A stretch of 64,000 nt of DNA from Phytoseiulus persimilis. Lineage: Eukaryota > Arthropoda > Arachnida > Mesostigmata > Phytoseiidae. This document shows positions 38,301 to 51,500 of the stretch, piece by piece. The stretch lies in assembly GCA_037576195.1 (NCBI GenBank), contig CM075103.1, forward strand, positions 15,810,001 to 15,874,000, in the 5' to 3' direction. The notes beneath the pieces were generated by a model, which was not told where the DNA came from, did not search any database, and worked only from the letters and a program-made list of their open reading frames with translations. Position 1 is the first letter of the stretch, and the number at the start of each line of letters is the position of its first letter. The position numbers and the translations under genes are program-made.

Positions 38301-38706
38301 CGCAGGCACAAGTCTTAAAGAAGTAGAAAGTTGTGGTCCCTGAGGTCGGCCCCTCAAAATACCAAAGCGCAGAATAATTCCACGAACGATTGCACCAGAG
38401 GGACGGGAGGTGACGTCCCTCCTCTCGAGTCCTCTTTTTCCAACGGGAACTTCCAGTCTCCGAAACAAACGGAATGCGAGAGCGCATCGGCTTTCTGATC
38501 AATCTCAGCCCGGAAACACGGAGCCGAGCTCCCTGTACGTATTTCAGAACGCGTTCTGGAATATTGATTGGCCATTTACACTCATCGAATTGATTGAACA
38601 CGCGCTTTTAAATCAGACGCTGAATTGCCGATGCGGCCAAACGAAACTTCTCAGGGACTCGGAACGGAAAGTATTCAACGGACCTGAGTCAACCTGTTCT
38701 GGTCTC

Positions 38707-38722
38707 GGGGGGGGGGGGGGGG
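38707..38722 (+). repeat. G16 homopolymer
   Basis: Sixteen consecutive G, the longest homopolymer I saw in the window. Confidence 0.9.
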
Positions 38723-39138
38723 CAAGTACGACCAGAACTTGCAGTTCTCTCGGAGGGGAGTGATCGAGTCGATCGGATGGTATTGCACATGACGTCCCTT
38801 GTTCCGTCTTCGCGAAGGTAACAAGTTGTGCGAAACCGGCGACTGGGGTCATGATCTCTTCTTCTTTCGCTGTCGATGGACATCTTGCGCAGGAATCTCG
38901 CGATAAATCACTGACAGCGGTTCGCGGAGGATGGTACGATCGGAGCGAGGTACACAACGGAATACGGAGTCAGGTATTTAGGGAGGCATTCGCCTCGTTC
39001 GCGCTATCTTTACGATAGTTTTCGGGAGGCCCCATTGAGACTCGGACTCGATGACGAGCAAGAGACCAGTTCAGTGCAGATAATCAACCGAGTGATAGAT
39101 CGAGATAGTAAAAAGGTAAATCACAACAGCACTTGTAG

Positions 39139-39156
39139 TCTGTCTGTCTGTCTGTC
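39139..39156. repeat. (TCTG)n tetranucleotide repeat
   Basis: Four TCTG units followed by TCGG and TTGG variants, a small 4-nt periodic tract. Confidence 0.8.
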
Positions 39157-39710
39157 GGTTGGTTCTCTCTTCCTCGTCTAGGGTTTACTCCGCGTTTCTC
39201 TGGCACTTTCTCCACGAGTAGTTCATCTCGCCTCGGGTTTATCTCTGCCTATCTTCTGCCTCGGTTCACTCTGCCACTCGATAATATCTAGTTTGGCTCC
39301 GCGAGTTTTATGTCGTTTCGGCCAAAGAACGGAACTGGCCACAAAGCGGAGAACCAGAAAAGACGCAGCGGACGAAGAGGCTGATTCCGCGAGCGAAAGC
39401 AGCTCCTTGGAACATCGGGCCGCCCGGGACACTTCTGCAGCCGCGATCGGTAACGACACTCTTGAAGCGACTTCTGCCCGCGCTGTTTCTCACTGGTCGT
39501 GTGTGAGTGCGTGTAAACCGCGGTCTCGCTCCGTCGTCGTTGACTTTTCCTCTTTTCGTCGTCGCTGTGGTCGAAGATGCTTATCGAGTCGAGTGCATAA
39601 ATTCTCGACCCGCTGCAGAAGTCATTGCAGCACCGGCAGTTGGAACGTTGTAAATCACGGAAAACTTATGCGAACTCTTCTGCTTCATTCAGCGCCTGCC
39701 TGGCCGTCGG

Positions 39711-39765
39711 TCTGTCTGGCGGGCGGGCGGCCGGCCGGCCGGCTGGCTGGTCGGTCGCTGCTCTT
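39711..39765. repeat. GGGC/GGCC/GGCT tetranucleotide island
   Basis: A tract with 4-nt period that changes unit along its length: GTCT/GGGC, then GGCC, then GGCT, then GGTC. It is highly self-complementary, so hairpins are likely in single strands. Confidence 0.75.
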
Positions 39766-42434
39766 GGCCGGTGTTCCGACTCTTTATGTTCATCTCATCT
39801 CTATTCTTCTCTCGTGAGCTGTACATAATTGATGTGGTCACACAACGCACAAATTTCTGCTCGGCCATTACAGAAGAAACATTCCACCTATTCAAGGAAC
39901 GAGTGCAGAGCATCCGTTCCCTCGGACACGTAGTCTTCTCGTCGGCCACCGTTGTGGCCAAACGTCAAATCCAACAGGGCGGAGAGCATCGCTGCTGGCG
40001 GCAAGTCGTACCATGTGAGGAACAGCCTCAATTATTCCTATCCCGAACATTTTGATTTTCGATTATTCGAGTATTCTCCGAATCGATTGGTTGAAGTAAT
40101 CGAAGTGACTTCGCATTTGAAATCGAAATAATACGGGTTGTACCGTGATTGAAGTTGAATATAATCGAGGTCAGGATCCGAGTGGCTGAAATGAAGTCAG
40201 TGAATTAAAAGGTTCATTGTGGTAAGCCTCTCCTGCACATTGTGAAAAAATAGATGAGATTTTCCACGAAGATGGCCCAAGGTGGGGGTTTGAGGGTCCC
40301 GCATTCCGAAAGTACAGGGAATGTGGAGCAATGGCTCCGATCTGCGTTTTCGGCCAGTTGTTACTCGGGGTTCTCGAAGCTGAGCCCCTTGAATGATCAT
40401 CGATCATTTATCTCGGGATCTCAGAAAGAATCCTCGTGAAGATACATCGGATTGTAGCGGTGTCCAGCTGACAAGACTGTTTGAGGTCAACTGGACGTGA
40501 ACGCGAGCGACGTGTGAGAGCTAGGCGGGAACAGGGAATTGGTGAGTGACTGTTGTGCAGACGACGCGATTACTCAAAAGAGTTTCGCGGAGTCTCACGA
40601 ATACCGCAATCAGTTGAAACACGCACCGGCGAATTCTCGTTTCGCACGTGGTCGGTGGCAAGCTTCGCGAATGAAGAGGAGATTAAAAGCCAACTCGCAC
40701 TCCGCCGTGGTCGTTATCGGCGCGAGAAAATGGATGGTTGGGATCCCTGACGGCTGATGGAGTCGCCCTCCAACGGATCGGTCGGACGAACGGCCGAACT
40801 CATCGCATACGTTGACAACCTCAGCAAAAATAACAAGATGGCCGCACGAGAACCGATGCACGCGAAGCCGGTCCGTTCATCCTTCCCTCCCACGAGCTCT
40901 TTTAGAAGAGCCGTTTCATCTACTGGATCGGAAATGTCCGTATCTCCGCATTCGTTGGGCTCGTATCGAAACTCCAGACCGCTGGCAACTATCGTATACT
41001 GGGTGCTCCGATCGAACCTTCTGGAAAATCCCGCTTTCGTTTTCCGTCGTTTGATGACAACTTTCTGCGGTCGTTCCCGATCGCAAGCGAAACCTTCGCT
41101 CCCTGAGGTCGTCGGAAGCAGCTGAGTGACACAGCAAACAACCGACGAGCCTTCGACGTTTTCCATAAGCAGTCGATGGAACGAATTGCAGCCCGCCAGT
41201 CGGCCCCAACGATGCGGATCATGCCGTGTAACCCGTTCGTGTAAGCCGCAACCGCAGCCACCGCGATGTCAATAATGTTAATGTTGATGTCAATTCGAAT
41301 CTGCTATCTGCTCGGATCTCGGATGCTGCGTTCGCTGTTTCATTGTCCCCTTTCGCTACAGCGGTGGCAACAGCGCGATCGCGATGATGGAGACATAAAT
41401 TAAGCTGTTCCGCGTCGGAGGACGCTTCCAGAACCTTCAGGTCGTGGGCTGGCGACGACGTGAGCGAAATTCGACTACGACTACACTGAGCGCTCTTTCC
41501 GCTGCCTGTCGGGATGTGTTCGTCTGGTGATTGGCATTAGGCGCCCAGCTGTGCGGAGCCGCTCGTTTTAGAGTTTGTCCGCGGCTGTTTGATTTTGTTC
41601 CGCGTCGGAATCGAGAATTTCAAGAGCCGCCCGACGCGTTGGTGAAGTTCCTCATTGTGAGCCGTTGTATCTATTCCGTCCAGATCTCGTCGAGGGAGAC
41701 CTCCCGTGATCTGATTACTCGATTGCTGGTCTCCGTTGGAGCTTCGAGTCTCCGTCGACCGCTTGGAGCTCCTCAATCCTGAAAAGCCAAATCATTCAAT
41801 TTTCCGGAGTTGATCGAGTAGAGTCCGGAGTAAAGCTCATCCGGGAAGCCATCACCATCGTTTCTGCGCAGACACCACGGTGATATGAGTTCCTGGAGTT
41901 TTCCTTCCGAGATTTCATCATATCGTCTGCGGGCTTCAAAATATCATCGCTCAATGATTCAAACTCTCGTTTCCGCTGACAGCGAACGAAAGAGCTGGTA
42001 TCCGAATAAACAAACCGACCGAAGAACAGGAGAAACAAGAAAGTGCTGCGAGAGCGAGCGATCAAGTTCTTTTTGATTGGGGATTTCTACAACTGGGGCC
42101 ACGGCGGTTATGGCACCATTGCGGACGACCAATGAGTCTCCCGCGGAGGGCTCAATGGCGAATTAGAGATTTTCGCTTCGGGGGTGTCCCTCTTCGATCT
42201 TTTCCCGCTGTCAACGCGGCGCTTCTTGATGGCGGTGCCGAGTCCCCGCTGTGACATTCAAGTCTACCGGCCACTTGTAGTGTAGTGCTCTCCGGGGACG
42301 AATCTCATGTTGAACCTGCTCCAATAGGACGAGAAGCTCAATCGAGGACACGCAGTGTCAGGTTGTGTGATTTTCCTCTGACTTATGATACTTCCTCTGT
42401 TTGAGTAACGAATCAGGAAGCTCTATGGGTGAGC

Positions 42435-42448
42435 GGGGGGGGGGGGGG
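42435..42448 (+). repeat. G14 homopolymer
   Basis: Fourteen consecutive G after GGTGAGC. Confidence 0.9.
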
Positions 42449-43590
42449 ATTCTTCCCTTCTCATCGGTGAATTTCCAGTTTGAGGGTCACACAGCACAAA
42501 ATATTCCGATCGGGCGGAACATCTCCTTGAGTCCAAAATGGCCGTGCCTGACTTTCGTCGAGCAGTGTGGCGGGAATGCAGTTGTTTCGTGAAGCCCAAG
42601 ATAGGGAATCGCTCATCACGATCATCTCGTCGCCTCTATCTACCCCTCCTCTCGGGGCACGAGGCTCCGAGAAGGTTGAACTTTAAGCTAGAAATTATCT
42701 CGACCACAATTTATTTGGGTGTCATCACTGAGCTCGCCGTGCAGCCTGCCACACGCCTCACTATCTCCAGCGCTCACCTCCTTGTCGCAGCTTAGTCAGC
42801 CGCTCACCCGCCTATCCGGCTGCCTCGCTGGCTGGCGGGCTAGTTATCTTCTTGCAGATGGAGACGAGGAGCACCTGCAAGAGCCCCGAGGATTCGACGG
42901 TGAGCATTTGAGAATCGAAGCGTTGTGTTCAGTGAGAACGAGGGACGCAATCCAGACTGAAACCTCAGGCAACCCCGGCCGATGTCGCTTGTGATGATCA
43001 TTCGGGGAATGTATTCCTCCGGTATCGATATCCTTCGACTGACGGGAGAAGTTGGTGGATGATTAGCGTCTCCTCGCAAAGCGTCGACCGTGGTTCACAT
43101 CAATTGAATCTCCCTGGAACGGATGATTGTTCCGACGAGGAAGCTCACGACGCCCACCAGAGAAAAAGCCTGCGCTGACATCGGATGCCCATCGTCATCC
43201 ACGTATGTACACGCTACTAATTACTTTCCTGGAATAGGACCGGGCTATGGTCTACACTTCCGAATTCTCGAACTTTTTGGGTGGAGGGAATATCTCTTCC
43301 AGGGAATCACTCTCTTTATGAAGAAATTAAATCCAAGGCGCTCACGAAGGTCGACACCGATGAGCATACTCCGAGTGACATCTGACAACAACAGATGCAC
43401 GTAGTGCACCCACTCCGTGCACACCACCCAGGTTCGAGCAACGGCCTGGACCTCTTCCCAACCCAGGGCTTGAAATGCTCGGGTATCGATTCCGGCGACT
43501 TCTGCACCCGGTGTTTTCAGCCTCTGAATAAAGCTTCACTTTCAAGTCCCTGGAGTGAACTTTCTCTTCCGTCGGAAGGAGACGGTCCGA

Positions 43591-43609
43591 CTCACTGACT
43601 GACTGACTG
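43591..43609. repeat. (TGAC)n tetranucleotide repeat
   Basis: Four CTGA/TGAC units in a row. Confidence 0.75.
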
Positions 43610-44855
43610 TGCACCTCGTTACCAGTGCTGACGTGCTTTTCAATTAAATGAGACGACGAGGTCCTCTGGTGTTCAGCTGCTGCTGGTTCGGCTTTTGTTA
43701 GCGATGGGAGATTTCAATCTGAGGCCACCCAACACAGACTTCGCAGCCGAACATCCACTCGTCCGTCCGTCCGCTCGCCCGGCCGGCTGCCTGGCCGTTC
43801 AAACGAGTCTGTCCATAGAGTCGTCCGTGCACCAATCCTCGTCGATCGGACCAGCCGGCAGCGTTTCGTGACGTCCTCGCTTAAGAGGACTACGTGAGCC
43901 CAGTGCACGCAGGGAGCGCCGGAGCTGTTGTGTTGCTCGAAAATTGATTCGACAGCCACTTCCCCTGTCCCAAGTGTCGGACCTCTGAGGAGAGAAACAG
44001 CATCCGCTCTTCACAGGAACCCGGCAACCCAAATACGGTAGATGGAAAAGAGATAACGCAACAACGGGTTCTGTTTGATGGCCGCGGTCGCCGCCGACTC
44101 CGAGTGATGTGCGTCAACTCGCCCGACGCCTCGAAAGATCTCAAGTCACCGATAGCGCGTCAAATGCACAACTGATAAGATCGGACAACGAGTTGAAACA
44201 CTTAGGTCAAATCAACTTTCTTCGTTTTGCTTTATTTTCGCGAAACGCTCAGAATATCTGTCCGGGTCTCTTCCGCTCGTTCGTGGGATCGAACGAGCCG
44301 GTGTCGGCGGTCTTCAATGCCTTTATCCTCGATGTTATTATTATTCCTTTTCGTTCTCCTTCGTCTTCTTGGCGAAGCGATCTCCCAACAGAGCTGGCTG
44401 AATGTTTGCCTGCCCGGGTATCCGGGAGGGAAACAGGGAGGGGTCGGCGCGGGGTGAAGATGGGGCGAGCTGGTGGTCTTATCTTCTCCGAGCAGACTAA
44501 GGGCGCCCGCCAACAGAATCCCGCTCGCTTGCTTGCTCGTCGCCGGCCAGGAGAAGACTATTGCCCTAAACGACGCAGGACTCATACATACAAACGCACA
44601 CATAAAGTAAAGGAGTCCGACGGGCAGCCGAGCAAAAAGAGGAGGATAATCTAAGCCCACAAAACGACTTTCTGATTGAGTTAACTCGATCTCACAGAGC
44701 CAACTACGTTGAAAATAACAGCAACAGCATTGTGAGACCGACTAAACAAGCCACTGCATCGATTCCGAGAATCACTGAACGTTCTCAAATGAGTGTTCGC
44801 CAAATCTCATCTCGTGATCGTTCAAGATCTGACGATTCGACTTCTGTTCTGATGA

Positions 44856-44894
44856 GGGGGGGGGGAGAGGGGGGGGGGGGAGGGGGGGGGGGGG
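44856..44894 (+). repeat. Triple G-run block (G10-AGA-G12-A-G13)
   Basis: Three long G-runs separated by AGA and by a single A within 39 bp on the plus strand. Each run alone could supply several G-tracts, so G-quadruplex formation is physically plausible. It may also be assembly-error-prone. Confidence 0.9.
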
Positions 44895-46210
44895 AGAGCA
44901 AATCACCATCGCGATCGGACGTTTTTTTGCAGTGGGAAACGGTGACAATATCTCGCCGAGCATCGAGTTCCATCTTGTTATCGTCGCTTGGTCCGGCGGA
45001 ATCCTCAACTCATTTCAAGAAGCTGTTCTTCCGTTCGAGCACTCAAACGACTGCGATTAATCCGAACATCTTCCTGAGACGGACTGCGAAGCGTCCTGGT
45101 CAGCTGAATTACATATGGCATCGTGTTATAGTTTGATTCGACTTGGTTCGAGATGAAATTCATTTTGGTAAACAAAAAACCGCAAGCTCTCCAATAAACG
45201 CTATAAAATTCCTGCAATAAGCGCCTCCCCTCTTCCGGCATGGAATGTAAAACAAACACCCCCTCCCCAATGAACACCCCCTCTGGTAGTAATCGCCGCC
45301 CGCTGGAAGTCGAGTTGAGGAACAATCGGCCCGGCATTTGTACCATCAGTCAGATACATCAGTCAAACTTGAATCCGATACTTTCCGAGAAGGGCCTCTT
45401 CCGCACCATATATCCCTCCTTTTATCCGCCATTGAAAAAACTGGCGATCGGGCAGAGCAGTCTCCGTCGGATTACGACAAATTCTGACGGAACTATCTAC
45501 GTAGCGCACGCGGTGGTTTCCATGCCTATTTTTCGCACTTCGCCGAAGGCTTTCGCCGGAGTACCAGAGGGGAGCCGATTTCTCGCGCAATCTCGAAACC
45601 GGAGGCCGACAAACGATTTGTAGCGAGGAAGAAAGGCTGCAAGATTGAGCCAGAATGGTTCCTACTCCTTTGTCTTCCATCCCTCGGTTCGGGCACCCTG
45701 GAGCCATCTGAAGGAGTTCAGATGTTCACTGGGTCTTTTTCCGCTGTCCTGGAACGGGCATCGACTCGGAGAGGAGCAAAATGTCATGCTTCTTGTCACG
45801 GGTCCCCGTTAAAACGAACTGATTTAACCCGGCCCAGGAGGTTCATTGTCACGAAGATTTTCCGTGACACCTGGAACCGGATACGAAGGCATTTACTCGG
45901 ATGAACTCCTCGAGCACGTACGAGGTTCCTTACTTTACCTCATCCGCGGAGAGTTCGGATCTCCTTCCAACCCTGGGACCCCCTGTGAGAGCGTTGTCAA
46001 CGCATCCACCTCTGCGGATTCCTCGGCCAAATCGAGTCGAACAATAGTGAAATCGAGGGCAGGAATCGGTCCTCATCACGAGCTGTTTGACGCTTGGTTC
46101 CCATGGTCTGCTCGGTTTCTTGATTCTTGTTCTTGCGATAGAAGTCACCTTTCTTCCGGCTCATGTGACACGGGGTGCAGCTCGCTGCTGTCTATGCCTC
46201 TGCCACCACA

Positions 46211-46225
46211 GCGGCGGCGGCGGCG
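46211..46225. repeat. (GGC)n microsatellite
   Basis: Five GCG/GGC units followed by a (GGT)n stretch (GTGGTGGTGG). Confidence 0.8.
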
Positions 46226-46818
46226 ACCGTGGTGGTGGTCGTATCAATGTATGTATAATAGTGCGAACAACCCCGATTTCTCTCCCCCGAACTCTCATCT
46301 AAGTAAACCAAGTCACCCACCATGAAACTCGCTCGCTCGCTCGTTCGCTGGCAGGCGGGCGGGCACGCAAGCGGACGAGCTCGCCTCCCTCTCCCTGTCG
46401 CGAGAGAAAACTCCAGCGAGGCACGCGCCCCAAGTTAGAGTCGGCCGTTGTCGCCAAAAGTCTTCGTTCCCCTTTACTATGGCGGCGCCCATGGGAGAGT
46501 AGTTGAATGGACTCACGGACGACAAGTAGAGAAGCCGGAGAGGAATGGGAAGCGACGAGGGCAGGCAGCAAAATGACCGAGATACACTGCCAACTCCCCC
46601 TCTCGGCGGAGAGCGTCTCTTGCTCGCTTGCTTGCCAGCTCCGTGGCTCGGTTCATACAGTGAACCAGGGGGAGGGGGCGTGGACGAACGAGAGGTAAAG
46701 TGGGGGACGTAAGACGAGAAGAGGGTAGTCTATTTGAAGCCGGGCGAGCGAGACAGCATCAACAATGGAGTAGAAAGTGTGCGCGGATGTGCGGTTTGGA
46801 TGACTCGATACAACGCTT

Positions 46819-46829
46819 CCCCCCCCCCC
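46819..46829. repeat. C11 homopolymer
   Basis: Eleven consecutive C on the plus strand. Confidence 0.9.
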
Positions 46830-46875
46830 ATTGGACCGTCGTTCCTGGTCTGTGCGGACGGGGCGATCCGTTAAT

Positions 46876-47586
46876 TCAGAAATCAGCTTCGTCGCGGCCC
46901 GAGAAGCTCTGTGAAGCGCACGCCGGCGCCGTGCGACGTCCTTGGTGCCTGTGCACGCTGCCTGATGAGCGGCGTTGATCCTGCTGAAGGCCGCCCCGAG
47001 CTGAAGGGGGCGATTCCAATAATATGGAGGGTCTCGAAATTTTTCGATGCCTCACATTCCGTGGCATTCTTCTGTGACATTTATTGAAGCAGCCGAGCTT
47101 TGCAGCAGAGGCGGCATCGTGGTCGTGATCCTTCGCTGATAAGTTAAGGAGATATTTTCGTTGTGATAGCGGGGAATTCGGTCGACACGACGTATCACAA
47201 ACACTGCTCACTTGCCCGCAGACTGTTTCTTTGACTGGCTCAGATCCAACAGAAGAATCCGAAGATCGCCGTCCCGGCGGGGGTACGTCGCGGAGAAGGA
47301 CCGTGGGAGAAACCGCTACAGCAGCCGTGGATATCGTACGAGAAACTTTCGGACTTTTTCTCTCCAGCTTGAATAACTCAACTTTGAGATTTGCAGTCGA
47401 AGCAAACCTGTTCTGCGTCGAAATCGAGCGAGGGATTAGGTCTGGCGGGGAGGAGATCTCCACTTCACCTCCCAATACGACTTTCGGGCATTGCGAATAT
47501 GTGAAGTTCTTCGTGTCGTCGACCGTGATAGATACCCGGATCGATCCTTGTGGTGCTTTCGAGGCACTTCTGGTAACGTTCTGCAT
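46876..47586 (-). CDS. 236-codon minus-strand open frame, unrecognised
   Basis: The first in-frame AUG is at 47586 (G at -3). The frame runs 236 codons to TGA and stays open upstream to about 47724. Residues about 14-40 form a beta-rich segment (GSIRVSITVDDTKNFTYSQC). A serine- and proline-rich middle follows, then a histidine- and arginine-rich end. At about residue 122 the codons CAA|GTGAGC form a good donor-like site, so the true exon might end there (about 47220). The plus strand is also open over 47231-47821 (196 codons), and a second minus frame is open at 46883-47080, so low stop density may be compositional. By my estimate a frame this long is unlikely but not impossible by chance. 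No family recognised. Confidence 0.2.
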   Translation of the reverse strand: MQNVTRSASKAPQGSIRVSITVDDTKNFTYSQCPKVVLGGEVEISSPPDLIPRSISTQNRFASTANLKVELFKLERKSPKVSRTISTAAVAVSPTVLLRDVPPPGRRSSDSSVGSEPVKETVCGQVSSVCDTSCRPNSPLSQRKYLLNLSAKDHDHDAASAAKLGCFNKCHRRMPRNVRHRKISRPSILLESPPSARGGLQQDQRRSSGSVHRHQGRRTAPACASQSFSGRDEADF

Positions 47587-48537
47587 CGCGTTGATGCGAG
47601 TGCCCGGCCAGAACGTACGCCGTCGCCGCCGTTGCCGCCGTGGGAACCGCGCATCGAACCAAGAGGGGTGGAGGAAAGTTGAAACAACGAGAGTACCAGG
47701 AAGTGGAGCGACTAGACTCGACAATAAGATCCGTGTTTACGTTGAGAGTGCAGACGAATGTAAATGCACACATTCTTATCCGTTCCCTCGCAGGGTTCGA
47801 TCGAGATACTCCAAGTCCTAGGTGTTCTTCTCTTTGTTGGCTCCTTCATCTTTTTTTTTTTCGAGAGTTTCGAAACGAACGAGATCTGAGGTCGGAATCC
47901 GGATTCGGCGAGTTAGCTGTTGGGCTGATGAGCATTTATTGGGAAGCAATTAGACCCGAGAGCGATGACATTGAGAAGACTTCTCCTCGTCGACCCCTTC
48001 GATGTTCCTCCGAAATCGGTTCACGGGTCCCGTCCAACCAACTGCGCTCCTTGCTCTCAAGGTTTTCCTCCGGAACTCACAGAAATAAAAACCAGATTCG
48101 AAAGAAGTGACAAGAAAACGAGCGGAAACCGAATACGAATGGAAAACAGGAATAGTTTCTGCTGTATTCGTTCGTATAACTTCAGGGATTCCACTTGACC
48201 AACAGTGGTCGCGGTCGTTCGCGGAATCGTTCTTGCGGGCATAATTGCCCTACACGGTCTTGTCCAAATGTTGGCTGGCAGGAGTTCCACCCATAATGGA
48301 AGGGAAACTTTCGTCAGGGAACGATGGAAGCGGCGAGCATCGCGGCCACAGAGAACGCATAATCTAGAAGCGATCTCTCCTACGGTGCTTCTTCTAAATA
48401 TATCTTCTCCCTCCGGCAACTGAGGACAAGAAGAACAGACCAGCAGCTATTCTAGCAAGAGAGCGAAGATGCTATCGTATGAAATCACCCATGCACCTTT
48501 CCATCCATCCAGCAGAGCGAGCGAATCAGGCAAGTAG

Positions 48538-48592
48538 TCAGACAGTCAGTCAGTCAGCCAGCCAGCCTGGCGAGCTGGCTGGGCTGCCGGCT
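48538..48592. repeat. GTCA/GCCA tetranucleotide island with hairpin
   Basis: A 4-nt periodic tract: four GTCA units, then three GCCA units, then GGCT units. It contains a perfect 9-bp hairpin, CCAGCCAGC (48558-48566) pairing with GCTGGCTGG (48574-48582) across a 7-nt loop. Confidence 0.8.
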
Positions 48593-51500
48593 GAAAATAC
48601 CACAGGTGGGCCAAAAGCTATAAATGAACGACGACCCTAGCCATCATCCGCAGTCAACTCATCAAAACTGCACAGCAAGCCTGACCAATGACGGGAATTC
48701 ATCAACGGAGCGACGAGGCGAATATCGCACAGACTTTGTAGTGGAACGATGGTCTCACAATAATCTCCGGAAGCGCCTTGAGGACCACGTTGAAATTAGA
48801 ACCACAAAAAGAACCACAACGCGCACCGATGATGGCGAAGTTCGCATGGGCCCGACGAGAGAGACAGTGAAGTCGAATGCTGAATCGGTTGCGAGCTCGC
48901 CACGGGCAGGACATTCGCTTCCTCTTCTCGTTGGTCGGGTTTCACGGTGGCCAAGTTTGGTGTCGGAATGCCGCAGCATGCTTGCATCGTTTGTCATTCA
49001 GCATCGGTAGATTCCGAGTGCGTCAAACGGTAGCCACAATCTGAACTCGTCCTCACCCTGACATGATGGCGCCATCAGTTAACTGAGTGTTCAACTCAAG
49101 CTCGACGGGAGCTATGCCGTTCGTAGGGGGCAAATTCACGCGCTTACCTCGAACGAACGGCGCAGCCCGATTGAGTTTCGTTTCACCTCACTTTCGCAGA
49201 ATCGTGTGCGGATTCCCTGCATAATTGCAATTCCAAGTCATTCTCACTGTCGCAGATATTTCTGCCCAGGATGAAAGGAAAAATCTGTCTTCGCTCCAGT
49301 GTCTGTCTTTCTTGTCTGGAGGAGCAAAGAACACAGATTCCCACATCGGAAACCTGTCGGATACATCCCTGCGTCGCTAGCGATTTCTGATCACTGCTCA
49401 TGCTACTGCACTCGAAACATCCTAGTCTCAACAAACTAAATCTCCTCCCTCGAACGACATTCGTGATCATCTCTCAAAGTCTCCCTCTTGAATCAATACC
49501 ATCAACGGAGATATTTCATCGTTAGTTCTGAGGGAGGTCTCGAGCATCGTGCCTCAGCGGCTCGCTTCGAAGTTAGTTTCTCTCGGAAGTGCTCGCAGAG
49601 GAAACCGCTCATCCACATTCGAATTCCATGGTCAGGTCGGTGGTTCCTGTTTCCTCTGGATCCGACCGAACAAGTTGCTGAGCCGAATACTGGACCATAA
49701 ATAGATGGATGCCAACGAGGCCGCCGTTCCCCATCGCCGGTTTGTTTTTTCGGCGAGGAATTCGAGCCCGACGTCAAAAATGGAGTACTCGAGCGAAAAA
49801 GCGGGTCCAGGCAGAGCTTGATTGCGGAACTCGATGCGGCAGCGAACAGAGAGACGGTCATCGACCGGGTTAACGACGGGTCACTTTCGGGGCCACGCGT
49901 GCCGCGTCACTCGAGACTCACTCTGCCTGCTTGGCTGTCCCGCTGGCTCAGAGAAATCGGTTCGTTGTCTGCTGAGTCGTTGGCCGCCGGATAGGTGCAA
50001 ACATCTCCATCTTGGTAATCTTGGCGGAGATCGTGACTTTTGTAATAGCTTGCAGCACACCTTCCTGGCTGATAGCATCGTTTGCACACTCATCGGAGAG
50101 ATTGCAAGATATCGCCGACAGTCGTGCTGATCATCCGCGGAAGCGACAGCTCTTGAACGCGCTCGCGGGGAGAGCACTCATTAAGCGAAGTCGAGACGGA
50201 ACTCGTATCCGTAGGCGATCTGCAACCGATTGCATCTCAGACCACTCATCGACTAAGAATTCCAAGCATTCGAACCCTTTCTCGCGCGATGCAATCTTTC
50301 CCGCAGACAGGGTTCATGATGGGCGCACTCCAGGCTGCGATTCCGGTTCCCACAGTTCTCCCTGCGTGTTCGACTCTTGAGAAACGCCTCGAGGGCCGCG
50401 GTGATCGCCAGGCGATGTCCAACAACTCGACGTAGAGCCTCGGTCGTCATCATTGGTTAAACGAAAGTTGGAGGAAGCAGGGGAACCGTTGAAAAATGAA
50501 TCTCTCGAGCGATGAACGAAAGTCACTTAACGGACGATAACGTCTTCGTACTGGGAGTAGAAGGCCAGCGTTGAAGACAGGGCGGGGAGGGCGCGGGCGT
50601 CTGAGGAGGCCGAGGGGACCCGCGCGTGGTGGGAAATGACAACGACGGCTACGAGAGAAAGGAGGAGGGCAACGGTCCCAGTCGGGGAGGGGGTTTCCCG
50701 CGAAGGAGCTGCGTGTGTGACACAAGCCAAGCTCGGTTGGTTCTTCATCTTTTTCGCACTCGTCGTTCCCTTCTGCGATGAAAAATCATCGTCGCAACGG
50801 ATGAGCGCCGCGAGTTTCTCAGCTGAAAAGATAAGCGAGTCACTCCTGGATCCCACGTCATTTTTCCCGAAACTTTTCCATCTATTATTAGTGGATGGCT
50901 AGTTTCTCCCGTTGCCACGACGCGAGAGAGCACGCGCGTACCGGTGAACAAACGGGAATGGAACCAAAGAAAGAAACAGCGCAAACCACTCCTGGACGGA
51001 ATGCGTTTCATTTCCGCGAGAAATTGCGTTCGTCGTTCGATAAATGCGGCTGCGGATTCGGTCGTGTCGTCTCAGAGCCGCTCCCACGTTTCAGAAGCGA
51101 TTCGAGCGGACTGCTTGGTTCCGAGCTTTTGCGGACAGGATTGTAGAGTATACCCTGCGAAGTTCGGGTGTTTTCGTTTCGGAAAACGATACACGAACTT
51201 CCGCGGGAAGACTTCCCCTAACGGGTTGGAAGTTTTGGGGATGACGGAGACGAGTTCGCGACTATGGGTCTCGGCCCCGGGTGGAGAGCGCAGTGTGTAG
51301 CTCGGCAGCCTTGTCGAATCAAACCACCTCACAGTCGCTGTTGAAAGTCTCCGACTAGTCCAGCTCTGGGTTCCAAGCCGACGATTTCAACGGTTCGGAG
51401 CCTTCCGGGGAAACCGTCTTGTGGAAAACGCTCGTGAGAAACCAACGGATCCCTCGATGTGTTTTGAGACGTTCTCGAAGGGACGTCGCCGCAGCATCAA

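Larger units (their letters stand above)
33600..46870. other. Stretch without recognisable genes, rich in simple repeats
   Basis: No convincing coding frame. A possible intron-like pyrimidine tract (TTTTTGTTTTGTTTTTTTGTTG, then CCCAG) ends near 37317, but the sequence after it matches nothing known. Simple repeats are dense: (GTC)n at 35337-35356, G16 at 38707-38722, (TCTG)n at 39139-39156, G14 at 42435-42448, a triple G-run block at 44856-44894, (GGC)n at 46211-46225 and C11 at 46819-46829. GGCC/GGCT islands occur at 39711-39765 and 43758-43800. Confidence 0.5.

Noticed and set aside
48617-49010. TATA-like box followed by a 128-codon frame
   Set aside because: The AUG begins at the last base of the TATA-like string, so the box cannot drive a transcript containing it, and the frame length is within chance.
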